In this document: positions 1 to 11,148 of the stretch, piece after piece | Position numbering within the stretch: the first letter of the stretch is position 1 | How the letters are laid out: each line of letters begins with the position of its first letter | Origin: Temnopleurus reevesii | Taxonomy: Eukaryota > Echinodermata > Echinoidea > Temnopleuroida > Temnopleuridae | NCBI GenBank assembly: GCA_036244855.1 | Contig: BQKZ01000657.1 | Location: 92,127 to 156,126 of the forward strand | Direction of reading: 5' to 3' | DNA: 64,000 nucleotides | Made by a program: the position numbers and the translations under genes | Notes under the pieces: model-generated | Seen by the model: the letters and a program-made list of their open reading frames with translations, nothing else | What the model was told of the DNA's origin: nothing | The model's database searches: none

Positions 1-984
1 AGATGGTTTTCATATCAAAATTGCAGAGATACATCGCATGTTTTCTCTCTTCTTGTCAATTTGAAATTACCTTTAATGATTCAAATTTGTACTTTGCAAA
101 GTTCTAGTTGCTATTATACGATAATTAAAAAAAATAAAATGACTAATGTGCAGCTAAATCCTACCAACAGTTGCCATGGGGAAATTTCGCACATGCGCAA
201 TAGACTGCAATGATGACGTCGCAGGCCAAAAATAATTGGAATTTGTCATTGCGAGAACTGTTTATAGTACAAATTACAACCACAAAACTGGAGTTCAACA
301 ATCACAAAAGGTACGCCTATGGATGAAAGTGAAATTAAAATCTTCTTTGTTATTTTAAGCGTAAAATATATTCTCTTTAAAATATATTCTCTTTTAATAA
401 TCTGGACTTCCCCTCTGATCTATATATAATGCATGTTTACGCTAGTATGCACTGTCATGTTATGCATTCACCCAATCAAAGAATAAAAAATGCACATGAT
501 CAAACATAACAAAAATGAAAAATGTAAGAAAAAATGTCAATGAAAAGTGGAAAATCTTGCGCATCATTCCCTTCATTTGCTGAGAATAAAACCCAAGAGA
601 ACCTGAACTTGGGTTCAAACTGCATAATGTCTCTGTCCTGGCATTTGGAAGGGTGTGTAAGAGGATTAAGTCTTAGTTACGAGCTGCCCACAGGGAAGGA
701 AAATGTAAGATGTTCAGACCTTTGCTATGAATACTTTTCAGAGTTCAATGCCACATGAAGAATAAGAATACTTATTATACATTTTTAGATACAGTACAGT
801 AGTCAATGCTCAGTCAGATATCGATGAAGAAGCAAAAATAACCCAGCTCACTGAATGAGACATAATATTTTATTCTTTGCTTTCTTTTTCCCCTGTTTCA
901 TTTCCTTTTCCATGGTTATACCTGGATGTTAAAGACACTGTCATACATTGTAATTTTGCTATGTTTTGAAAATTATCAACTCAA
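1..984. other. No gene recognised
   Basis: AT-rich, with short open frames lacking codon bias or similarity. Position in the gene order places it inside or beyond the - strand CCP gene. Confidence 0.6.
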
Positions 985-1213
985 ACGGGCGCTACAAACC
1001 ACTTGCCCGGGGCAACCAAATTTAGCTGTCGGGCAAGTAAATGAAATTGTCACTTGCCTGATAGTGCAAGTGACAGTTTTGTACTTGTTCTCCTTTATAC
1101 AAATTGGCATTGGCCATCAATTTTGGGCAAGACAAAAGTTAATTCAGGCAAGTAATTTGAAAACTTGGTTGCCCTACTGGGCAACTGGTCACAAGAATTC
1201 TTGTAGCACCCTG
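985..1213. mobile_element. MITE with GGGYGCTACAA inverted ends
   Basis: The left end CGGGCGCTACAA and the right end TTGTAGCACCCTG are inverted repeats. Internal arms (CTTGCCCGGGGCAACCA against TGGTTGCCCTACTGGGCAA) extend the palindrome. CTCAA flanks both sides, a possible trace of a target-site duplication. Open frames across it are not genes. Confidence 0.6.
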
Positions 1214-1344
1214 CTCAAGCGGCCTGGCCTGTGATACTTTATTCAGATTGATAACAAAATAACAAACAATACAAGAAAAGGGAAATTATTCTACACTTGC
1301 AAGATATCTTTGAAGATGGATTAATTATTAAAGTGTACCAAGGA

Positions 1345-1645
1345 CCAATAATAATAATAATAGGTCCATTTATATAGCGCAATCACTATATGCATATACT
1401 CTACTGCGCTTGATACTAGGTACCATATCATTACCCTGGCTATAACTGCCGAGCAAGCCAGTTAGGCGCTCAAGCATTCCAAGGAATAAATTCCTGCCAG
1501 GTACCCATTTTTCACCTGGGTCGAGTGCAACAAAGTGGGGGTAAATTTCTTGCTGAAGGAAATTAGCGCCCTGGGTGAGATTCGAACCACCGACCCTCTA
1601 GTTAAGAGGCAAGAGTCCGAACCACTACACCACGACACTCCCTGC
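1345..1645 (-). mobile_element. tRNA-derived SINE, nearly full length
   Basis: On the - strand the head has a pol III A-box-like GTGGTGTAGTGGTTCGG (about 1634-1618) and a B box GGTTCGAATCTC (1588-1577). The body follows, then the tail GCGCTATATAAATGGACC and (TTA)n at 1361-1348. The tail matches the LINE tail type at 19.95 kb, which suggests mobilisation by that LINE family. Confidence 0.75.
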
Positions 1646-3712
1646 ATATTCCTGCATATTATGCCTATGTTGGTCATATTTTGAAGTTTAGCTTTCATCG
1701 GAGCACGAAATGTTGATTATAAAGCCTCATATCTTTACAGCTTCGTTCATTCACATTGAGCAAACATTTAGGCAGAATTTAGGAATATGGCAGTTGAGAA
1801 TCTTTTTTAATGAAAATAATGATAAACATTACCTTTTAAAATAATTTCAATCAGTTAAGTCAAGTGCAAGCACAAGCAGGAACATTCTGCTATCATCATG
1901 TTTATTCCCTTCACACAAAGCATGGACCACATCTTTAATCACAAATGATCGGGCTCCAAATACAAGCTAATTGACAAGATTGTAGAGACCTTAACAATCA
2001 AACCTCAGGTAGAAATGTGGAACTCTAAAAAAAAAAATTCCAATCCTCACTTTTTATGTTCACACATCATTTAACAAGACTTCATTTCATTAATAACACT
2101 GATCCATGATATTTTAGCTTTTTATAGTTGTCTGCCTTTTTTGAGCTACATTTGTAATTTAGAATGAATCTCATGAATAAAAAGAAATCATATTGATTTC
2201 GCTGAAGTGAACTTTTCAACTATCCCAACATGCGTTTTTACACTTTTTAACATGGATGCATAAGTGGAGCCCTTTTGGAAGGCATTGGCAGAATAAAATG
2301 ACATGGCAAATGAATATTTTGGTTAGATGGTACAAATCATAAATTTATTTTATTGAAACTAAACTGGTAAACCAGCCAAAATATTTATTTTTCAACAGTA
2401 AAACATAGATCTAATCAACAAAATAAAAATAAAAGTTTGAGGAAAATTGGACAGGTAAAGCGAAAATTATGAATTTTGCATAACATCAAAATGATGAAAA
2501 CAATGCTAAAATCACAAGACAGAATTGGTGAGATAATTGCTCTTCTACCACTTAGACCCCTGATACACCGAAAAATTGCTTAAATCAACCATACCCAGGT
2601 CCGAGCCTGGTGAGTTTCCGACCATGAGAGGACCGGAAAAAAGCCAGTTTACACCACCCTCCATCCCCACCCGAAATGTTTCACTCGAGTCCATTGCCAC
2701 TCATGCATGTTGCAATGGAACAAACAGAGTTATGGGCTAGTCTTCTGTCACAGACCATTGGCTTTCATTTTTACATATATAGAATAGTTTAAAGTCAAAA
2801 AGAAATTGATCAAATTGGAACATCAAATCTTAATTCCCTAATGAATAGTGAAACCAAATTTCACTCAATTTTCATTCAACTCCCTGCATTCAGCTCAAAA
2901 GAGAATATTGGTGGATTACATGTAGCACTTTATTGCAATTTTAGAACAATGGTGTTTGTTCAAAAGAGGTATTTTTTCAATATTCATGGGATTATGCTCT
3001 AATGTATAACTGACAATTCTTGGTTATTTGTTTTCAATCTAACTCTCTATGGACTCTTCTGAATTTGGGATTGAAAACTTTGTTCGAATACTAAGATTTG
3101 AAGCCATAGGAGTGAAACAACAGCTAAGACAAAGGACACCACACACACCTGGTAAAAACTCAAGTAATGTTGAATTTGTCATCTAATACAAAAAAAAACT
3201 AATCAGTGATTATGTCATTTCTATTTATTCACAATATTGTGAGATCCTTAGTTTTGCATGTCTTATACTCAACGATTGAGCTTGCTTCAATAAAGAGAAA
3301 TGATAGAGGGCAGTCTTTCAGAAAGAGATTGGGATTGTGTTGTACTCTGGGTTTGTGAAGCATGCTTTCACGAGGGAGATTAAATTCCCATCTCCCTGCT
3401 TTCACAGTGCAAGGAGTCAGCATATATGTATGTGTATATTGTAGAAATAAATATTCCCAAAAGAAGGAGATTATGGATGTAACACTCTGCAACCTTATTA
3501 AGTCATCAGTGGACAAGGTCTTGGGGTGTTTGTGGGTGTTTTTTTTTTTACTTTTGTTCTGCATTTTTAATTCTCTAGCTCCCCAATCATAGCTTTGCTT
3601 TGCCCAAGTCATTGAAAAACTGAAACCAATATCATAGTAGATGATTTGCTAAAAATTGGCCTCAAAGGAAATCATTAAAGACTAGATGAATCCTCGACCG
3701 CACACGGTCGAA
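1646..3712. other. No gene recognised
   Basis: AT-rich non-coding sequence. The overlapping opposite frames around 3229-3612 have no family motifs and are crossed by poly-T. Confidence 0.6.
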
Positions 3713-4054
3713 ATTTATGCCTCCGCCATCACGCAATCAGAAAGATATTTATGGCTTTATTGTTCCATGCCATCAGAAATCAAAAACATTTTTCAAATTT
3801 TGGGCACTGCGACCTTTGACCCTGTGAACCCAAAATCTCATCAGTTCTTCCTCACATGCTTATACATACTTGAGCCAAGTTTAGTCAAAATCCGTCAAGC
3901 GGTTCTGAACTTATTGCGGTAACAAGGTCCGGACGGACGCACGGACGGACGGACACACGCACGGACGGACGCACGGACGGATGGATGCACGGACGCACGG
4001 ACAACCCGAAAACATAATGCCTCCGGCACCACCTTACGGTAGCGGAGGCATAAA
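3713..4054. mobile_element. GCCTCCGC-ended repeat carrying a GGAC minisatellite
   Basis: TTTATGCCTCCGCC at the left and AGCGGAGGCATAAA at the right are inverted ends. The interior contains an array of GGAC/GCAC tetramers at about 3929-4002. Shorter remnants (GGTGGAGGCATAA) appear at 19.43 kb and 31.3 kb. Confidence 0.7.
3929..4002 (+). repeat. (GGAC)n-like minisatellite
   Basis: Degenerate repeats of ACGGACGGACGC and ACGGACGGACGGACAC inside the inverted-end element. Confidence 0.85.
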
Positions 4055-5101
4055 AATAGGTTACTAGGATTTTTCTACAAATGAGATTAAACAGAAAATA
4101 TGGTAGGTAGGATATCAAACACTGAAAATAAAACAATAATTTTAAGTATAATTTCTCATATTGTTATAGAAGCGAGGAAATCATTGTACAACTGTTTAAC
4201 AGTAAATATCCCTTTAAAGTAAAGTCAGCTGGTTAAGAGTTTACCCTAGGCAAATGCAGCTTCATCAATGCCTATTGCCCTCTAATTTTGTGAGACCTCT
4301 GACAATAATAAAAACACTCATTTTACAACCACGCTGCAGAATGGAAATATTCTCATCTCTCTCTCTCTCTATCTCTGAAATATGCAATAAGTTAGCCTCT
4401 CTCTCTCTCTAGTTGTATGTACAATCACATCATAAAAATAATATTGATCTATTTCATAGTAGCCACAAAAACTGTACAATGACTAGCTCACACAGTCAAG
4501 CAATAGGGATGTGCGCACACAGATTGTATGCATATTTTTAAAATTCCAAGCACGGAGCATAACTAAGATTTTGACTCCATGTGTCAATACTGAACAAGAT
4601 ATTTACTTGCTTTTTATTCCTTTACTAATAATCCATATCATGCTAGATCAAGTTACTTTGGATTAATTTATTTCAAGTAATATTTTTTTACCCCAGATAC
4701 CCTTTAAAAGAACTATGCCGGACTGAATAAAAAAATCAGGATCATTCAAAGACTGGGGGAGGGGGAGGGGGCTACATAAGCACGGTTGGGCAAGATTGTT
4801 TAACAAAAGGAAAAGATCTTTGCCTCACTTAAGCAAGAAACAAAAGGAACCGATAATGGAAGGAAAAAATACTAAACCTCCCTAATCTGATCTGGGTTAT
4901 GATAAATACACCTTTTAACTACTTCTTCAAACCAAAGCTTTAAGTTTTTAAAGCATGTGTTTTTTGGGGGGAGGACAAATGAAATATACTTCTGGGCAAA
5001 TACTTTTCGGCCACTTCTTAATTTGCCTGCCTAACTGGGAAAGTGCTTCAAGAAAGTTATGTAGCACCTTGGAAAGAACTATAAAAAATGGAGCCACTCA
5101 C
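4055..5101. other. Sequence 3' of the CCP exon, no further exon seen
   Basis: Apart from the CT tracts it is plain AT-rich sequence. Because the CCP exon ends at a good donor, this is presumably an intron of that gene. Confidence 0.55.
4354..4410 (+). repeat. Two (CT)n tracts
   Basis: Two short TCTCTCTC microsatellites separated by about 30 bases. Confidence 0.85.
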
Positions 5102-5299
5102 CTATGCATGATGGGATGTCCTCTGGAAGCCACTTGCTCTCCTTGGTGCAGATGATCTTGGGTGGTCCGTCAAGCAGGTAGCCTTCGTTGCAGCTGAAAT
5201 GGATCACAGTTTTAGGGGGGAGGGGGAGGTTTTCCCCACTCTCGGGTGGATCCCGCGCTCCATTCATAGGAGTGCCTGGATCATCACACCCTGAAACCC
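5102..5299 (-). CDS. Sushi/CCP (complement control protein) domain exon
   Basis: Encodes a complete CCP module: VSGCDDPGTPMNG at the start, VIHFSCNEGYLLDG, then KIIC and KW, ending DIPSC. The four Cys (GC, SC, IC, SC) and the Trp before the last Cys fit the CCP pattern. The exon is phase 1-1, the usual exon type for shuffled CCP domains, with the acceptor TTTTTACAG and the donor G|GTGAGT. It follows the signal exon directly, so the protein is extracellular or membrane-anchored and begins with a CCP. Candidates are a complement-like, CUB-sushi or sushi-repeat protein; one domain cannot decide. Further exons lie left of the window or were not recognised in 1-5101. Confidence 0.88.
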
Positions 5300-6019
5300 C
5301 TGTAAAAATAGAATTAAAAAGATTAAAATACATTCACACCTGTCTCCAAGGTCACCTATTTATAGTGGCCACTTGTCCACAGTGGTCATGTAAATTGGTT
5401 CCCTCCAGGTGAAAATGTGTGTAAAGGCCACTGCACCTTTAACATGACTTTTAATCATACGACCTGAAGACCAATTTGGCAAATACTGGAACACGCTATA
5501 GTATTATACATTGTTTTATGGCGATTTACTTGATACTTGATCCTTCAAACCATTTTGTGATATGAGTTTTCCTTGTACACATTGATGTCTGTATTGCTCC
5601 CTCCTTCTTTTCTTGAGGTCACATTCAACTAAAACATTAAAATAATTGTCTCATTCCTTCAAGGCAAAGTTCTTGAAACCATTTGTAAACTGATATGATT
5701 ATTGCTACTAGTACCACTGGAGATCGTGATTTTCCTACCTACTGTTGAAGCCCAAAAATATTTTAGATTTTGATGTAATTAAGTCTGGAGGTTTCTGCTT
5801 CTACGTACACATTTTTTGTGTTTTCTCAACCTCTTAAATGTCAATAAACTTTGGGTGAACATTGTGATGTTGAAGTTTCAGGAAGAAATGTCTGAAGCAA
5901 AAGAAAGTAAATTACTCCATGTCAATTTAATATATTAGATTATATACAAATACAAGTATAATATAGAACAAAGTTCTACTTGGGTTCTATAATCAAATCA
6001 TCATTAAAATTAATCTTAC
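5300..6019 (-). other. Intron between the signal-peptide and CCP exons
   Basis: A 720-base intron bounded by GTAAGA and TTTTTACAG on the - strand, phase 1. It holds one partial repeat copy near the CCP exon. Confidence 0.75.
5330..5450. mobile_element. Partial copy of the GTGGTC/GGCCACT repeat family
   Basis: ACACCTGTCTCCAAGGTCAC and TATAGTGGCCACTTG, then CCCTCCAGGTGAAAATGTGT, match the inverted-repeat element at 25075-25258. It lies in the first coding intron of the CCP gene. Confidence 0.55.
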
Positions 6020-6107
6020 CTAAAATTAGCAATGATACTGAGAAGATAGCTGCAAGCAATATATTACTCCTTCCATGAATGTGAGTGCATCTCCTCTCCA
6101 TTTTAAT
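6020..6107 (-). CDS. Signal-peptide exon of a secreted CCP-domain gene
   Basis: On the - strand, a strong acceptor (a run of T/C and then CCCCAG) precedes the exon. The ATG is at 6101-6099. Twenty-seven codons follow: a basic, Cys/His-containing start and then a hydrophobic core reading ILLAAIFSVSLLILG, a typical eukaryotic signal peptide. The exon ends at G|GTAAGA in phase 1. That phase joins exactly to the sushi exon at 5299-5102. The acceptor upstream of the ATG implies at least one non-coding first exon further right, which I could not locate. The signal prediction is by eye. Confidence 0.75.
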
Positions 6108-7679
6108 CTGGGGATAAAAATAGAAAAAATAACTTGTCTTTAGTATAAAAACTTTAAAAAATTGTAATTCCAGTATCGGCTAAATCCCCAGTCACATAGA
6201 AGCCTGTAAGCAACATGATTGAACACAAATCTTTGCCCAGTTGAGTCCTACTTAACCTCATTGAATATCCCTGACCAAAGAGGGACACAAAACTCAGATC
6301 ACAAAGGACTTAACTGAACTGAGAATCATGTTGAATTGTATTGCTTCTGGGCTTCTATGTGACTGGGGCTATAAGTTTGCTCGGATATGCCACAAGAAGA
6401 AGATGAAGTTGCCTGAAGTGAAAAAAATTGCCTGAAGATTGCACAGACAGCTCATCGTAAGTTCTAGAAATCAGAAATTATTTTGAAGAGTAGCATCTCT
6501 GATCTATCACTGGGCAATTGATTCTTCAAAGGAATTACAAATTTTGCTCGGAATATTGACAACGATTTTACTTTCTTCAGGTATAGGGGAACCCCTGTTT
6601 TCCTTTATTTTTTAACCTACAATCAAGGATTGGGGGAACAGGGGCAGGCCTTCTCCTCATCCCTATTGCCTGGATTTCACTCTTTGCATTGTCAGAGATG
6701 CCAAGGGTCAGAGGCCTAAAGGCATGAGATTACCATTGACTTCCTTATGTCAACCATATAACTGTACAAAATGTGTGAGATCAATAGAAATGCTGAAACA
6801 TCTTTTTTTTTATTCAAATGTGAGCCTGAGAAAAAGCATGAGAATAACACCAAATTCCTGAGACTTGGAATAAGTCTTCATTGTAACCATACCCAGGACT
6901 AATAGGAAAAAATTACTTTCTATACTAATGTTTGACTTGCACAGTAGCAATATATTACCCCACTTTTATGGAATTATCCAATACTTGATTTTCAACAAAC
7001 ATATCTAATCTGAACAAAAGACGAATGAAAGTTCTTGGAAAAGATGTGCTTCAACCAATAGTATTATCTTTGGGAACAAAGTGTTCCTGTGTTTATCCAT
7101 AACAAAGCAGAGATGTGTTTTTTTTTCTATGCACATCTGATAATCTGATTTGGCATTGTACATATATGAATGAAGAACAATATCTTAAGAAGAACCCTCA
7201 GAATGTACAATCTGTAATAAAAATCGCCATGCATTTTGCAATGAACAGGATCGGTATTTTAGGTCTTCCCAGGGATGCCAGCTGGAATTGATCAGAGGGG
7301 CTGAAAATACAACAAAGCTAAAACTACAATGTATGGCCTGAAAGTGAAGTTACAGGGCTTTTGCTTGAAAATGGGCATCTCTGGGTCTCCCATGTCAAAG
7401 ATGGCCCAGGATACAGCCTGAAGGGTTTATAGCAATGGCTACATATGATAAGATGAAATGCAACTTCCTTTGTGATCTTGATTCCAATTAAACATTTAAT
7501 GTCAACTAAGATAAACAAATGGCTCCATCATGGGTAAATGAAAGAAGAAGTTTCAAGAAAATTGACACTCGATCAATAATTTACTAGCAGTGCTAGTTGA
7601 AGTTATCTTCATAAGTCAGTGATTTGGTCGATAAGTCCTTATAAATGCATTGTTACTCTATCCCGACTAGTGTTGAGAT
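6108..7679. other. 5' side of the CCP gene, nothing definite
   Basis: The acceptor at 6108-6110 means an upstream non-coding exon must exist to the right. I could not identify it. The rest is AT-rich without similarity. Confidence 0.5.
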
Positions 7680-8293
7680 TAAAAAGGGGAACCAGCCCCT
7701 GGAATTTTCGTGCTCTTATTGAATGCAGAAAAATCAGATCAAACAACTGAAAATTTGAGCTACTATAAATCGGACAACCCGTTCAAAAGTTATGAATTTT
7801 CAAGGTCACAGAGATTTGACAATCACTGCCACTCATGGGGATCTGTGCAATCGGCGAAAGCGACAGAATCTATGACGTCATGACAGATAACTCCTTATTC
7901 ACTTTGTACATCAAATTTTTTTAAATAGATTAATGTAAAATTTACAGTAAGGTTGCACCATGATTCTTCTAAAAATATACGCAAAATCGATAAAGAAATG
8001 CTATACCCCAACCCAAAATTGGCATTTTATTGACTTATCCGAAAAAAAGGAAAAGGTGTGAAATTTTGTATACAGAGTGGATGAGGAGTTGTCTGACATG
8101 ACGTGACAGATTCCGTCAAATTTTCCAATTGCACGCATCCCCATCAGCGGTAGGGATCGTCATATCTCTGTGACTTTGAAAACTCATAACTTTTGATCGG
8201 GTTGTCCGATTTTGTTCAGATTATCAGTTTGTTCATCTGATATTTCTTCATTCAATGAGAGCACAACAATTCCAGAGGTTGTTTCCCCTTTAA
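7680..8293. mobile_element. Long inverted-repeat (foldback) element
   Basis: The two outer ~180-base arms are inverted copies: TAAAAAGGGGAACC and AACCCGTTCAAAAGTTATGA on the left, ACTCATAACTTTTGATCGGG and GTTTCCCCTTTAAG on the right. The short middle has no coding capacity. Partial relatives occur at 10.0, 19.05, 21.85-22.3 and 28.11-28.22 kb. Confidence 0.75.
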
Positions 8294-10134
8294 GTAAGGC
8301 CTACATCTTCTTCTTCTTCTTTAGTTGGTTTCCTCCTGGTCAGGAGAACTGCGACTAAAACAAAACTAAAACAAAACAATGACTCCTGCTATAATACATG
8401 CCTTTGCGTTTAATCAATCTAGTTTGGAACTGATTTTGAAAGGTGCAAACAATGCAAAATTACTTGAAAGATATCCCAGCATTCTTAGCATTTGAAACAA
8501 CCTTAAAGCCAAAGCCAAGGAACATAATATTTCACACATCCTCTTTCCATGTGAAATAATTCAAGCTCATAAAACCATATATTACGCCACACCATCGAGT
8601 AATTTTGTCTCATCCTAAATTAAAAATCAAATACACTTATACACTGAGAAGAAATTCTGGACTGTGAGGTGACTGGCATAGGGCCCCTCAGCTCAGAAAA
8701 TAGTCACTATGCTAGTCACCGAAGAATCCACAATTTCAAATAGTACTTCAAAAAATGTGAATGGTATATTTGATTAATATCTGACATATGTATCGATAGG
8801 TAAACATCCAGTTATCGCAAAAGATGACGTTAGAATATCGACACATCCAAAAATATTCTGAATAAAAAAAATGATGCAAATGACGGACCATCGTCACACC
8901 AGTCCATATCCAATTTCTTTCACGGTGAATACACTTTTAATCACAATTCACAATCACATGACTATTGACTGCTCTTTGACCAATCACAATGGATACAATC
9001 TTATAAATAGGATATAATCATGTATAATCTTATAATTTTGCCGATACTACTCCATCGGTTCTAGCAATTCTCTCTCCCTGCACCCTCACAGACACACACA
9101 GTCACAAGAAATATCACAACACCAAAGTGAACATGTGGGGCATTAACACCATATCATGAAGTTCCGATGTTGAAAAGTCATTATCCGTACAGTTTAATTA
9201 ACGTTTTAAACAACATAATGCCAGAATTGACCGTCCATTTTTTTTTATTACCAGCACTCATCCACTAAGATGATCGTCTTACCCGTTAAAACAGTACAAT
9301 CAACAGGAAAACACTTTTGTTTTGATGATTTTTTTCAACTAAATGTAGCCACCAACTAAGCAACAGATATTTTTTAATGGTATCTTCGAGTTTCATTTTA
9401 TTTCGGTCAACCAGATTTGTGTTCCTCCATGAGGCGAGTTTTTGTGGGATATCAGAGAACTTTAAGGGGGGAGTGGCACATGTGTCGACTTGTTCCGAAA
9501 AAAATGAAAAAATTATATATTCTTAAATGCGATTTCCTTCATTTTTTACAAAATATTTTTGGTCGAAAAATAGGGGGGCCATGCACCAGAACGCCCCCCC
9601 CCCCGGATCCGCGGGGGTGTTCTGACCAGGGATCCTTCTAATCCCTGTTCTGACAAATGCTATGGGGGTATTTTTGGGTCCCGCGCAGCCCGCTCAAAAA
9701 TCACCCCTTACCAGCTTTTGTTGTTGTTGCCGATGTTCATTGTACATATGATTTTGTTACAAAAATAAATATCTATAAAATCCAGTTTTCTATGTCAAAT
9801 ATTTTTAATTCTTTGATGTAATTTATCCTAATTTTGATATTTCATAGTGATTCAAAAGTTTTGATGGTTGTTTTAATGTACTACTTTGTGTTTATTTTAG
9901 TGTAATTGATGGGAAATAAAATTCCATATTTAGCATAAATTGCCAGCTATACCTCGATAGTGTGTGTTTAAAAGAAGATTCTACCCCAAACTAATATTCC
10001 TTAACAGGAGCAGAAAAATCAGATGAACAGAACAAAAAAATTAGAAAAATCTGACTTCTACTAAGACAAATATGAATGTCTAAATATTTAGACAATTTCA
10101 TTGGCAATTGATGATGTCATAGATCCACTCTTCG
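8294..10134. other. Intergenic, with a CCAAT/TATA-like cluster
   Basis: CCAAT at 8980-8984 and TATAAATA at 9002-9009 lie on the + strand, without a downstream coding frame. Elsewhere there are G- and C-tracts (9590-9620) and AT-rich sequence. Confidence 0.4.
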
Positions 10135-10420
10135 TGAACTGTGCATGAACTAGTCGTGATCAGTGCGGAAGCATTCCAGTTTGTTCCCATAAAAGGCACG
10201 ATTTGCCACGACATAATCGTGACCCAAAAATTTTGTCGTGGCAAGTCGTGCCAGTTGGGGACAGATTTCAAGGCAAGTTCACGATGAAGTCACGAATTCA
10301 TGCACATCGCTGTTCACATTGAAATGAAATTGGCACGACGAGTTCACGCATAGCTTGCGCATCGTTTACGCACTGGCCCGCATTGGCACGACGAGTTTTC
10401 GCGAAATGGACGGTGTTGTG
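10135..10420. repeat. Repeat region rich in CACGAC motifs with a hairpin
   Basis: GGCACGATTTGCCACGAC (10195-10212) and GTCGTGGCAAGTCGTGCC (10235-10252) form an 18-bp stem with one mismatch. GGCACGACGAGTT recurs twice downstream. The ends are not defined. Confidence 0.55.
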
Positions 10421-11148
10421 ATCCTGTGTCTCTGGGATACTAAGTAACATCGGCTAGTTCTGGCAGTTCGTGACAGCAAACTTACGTCACGCGATTTTCA
10501 TTCAAATTAGGATACGCAAAATGAAACGTAATAAATCATTGCTCAAAGTTTATAGTCACAATGTAATCTTATCTAATCTTTGAAGTTTAAGAATATTTTC
10601 TTAAAACACCAAAGAAAAATGTATTCGAGATGAGGAGCCATATTCACTGAATTAGGTTTAGTTGTTTGATACAAATGGAGAATACAACACTAAAATTGTC
10701 AATTAGGAAAAATCTACAGTGATCTATAATAAATTATAATGCGAAAGTGATACAAATGAAAAAGAATATGATTGTGTAAATGAAAATAAACAAAAGTAAT
10801 ATATTTCGTTTTTAAACCTTTAAAATGAATTCATACACTATTTCATTTCTTCTTTCCATATAATTCAAATGTTTCTGTGAAAGTTGACCCCGATCAAATA
10901 ATTGTGCTGCATTATGTAGCTAGTTTTATTGTTTTGGGGGATTCAAATACGCGCCTTTGAGGATGCGGGATCGCGCTTGGTTCTAAAACAGCGCCTTATC
11001 CGATCGTGCACTGCTCCCTAATGTAGCGAGTTTAACAGAAGAGTCTACCTGAAAATACGTTTCTTAAACAGAATTTTAAAAAAAGTCAGAGAATTACAGA
11101 ACTAAATACGATTGAGAAAACTCGGACTACTAATAAGTTATGAGTTTT

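Noticed and set aside
926..1234. A 102-codon frame
   Set aside because: Lies across a MITE with inverted ends; no family similarity.
1577..1634. tRNA gene on the - strand
   Set aside because: A- and B-box-like words are present, but the sequence continues into a SINE body and tail with a second copy elsewhere; no convincing cloverleaf.
3229..3612. Overlapping frames on both strands
   Set aside because: No recognisable domain, low-complexity Lys/Phe runs from poly-T, and no splice signals of note.
9570..9640. Short C/G-rich hairpin near GGATCC
   Set aside because: Homopolymer-driven, with no defined ends or second copy seen.
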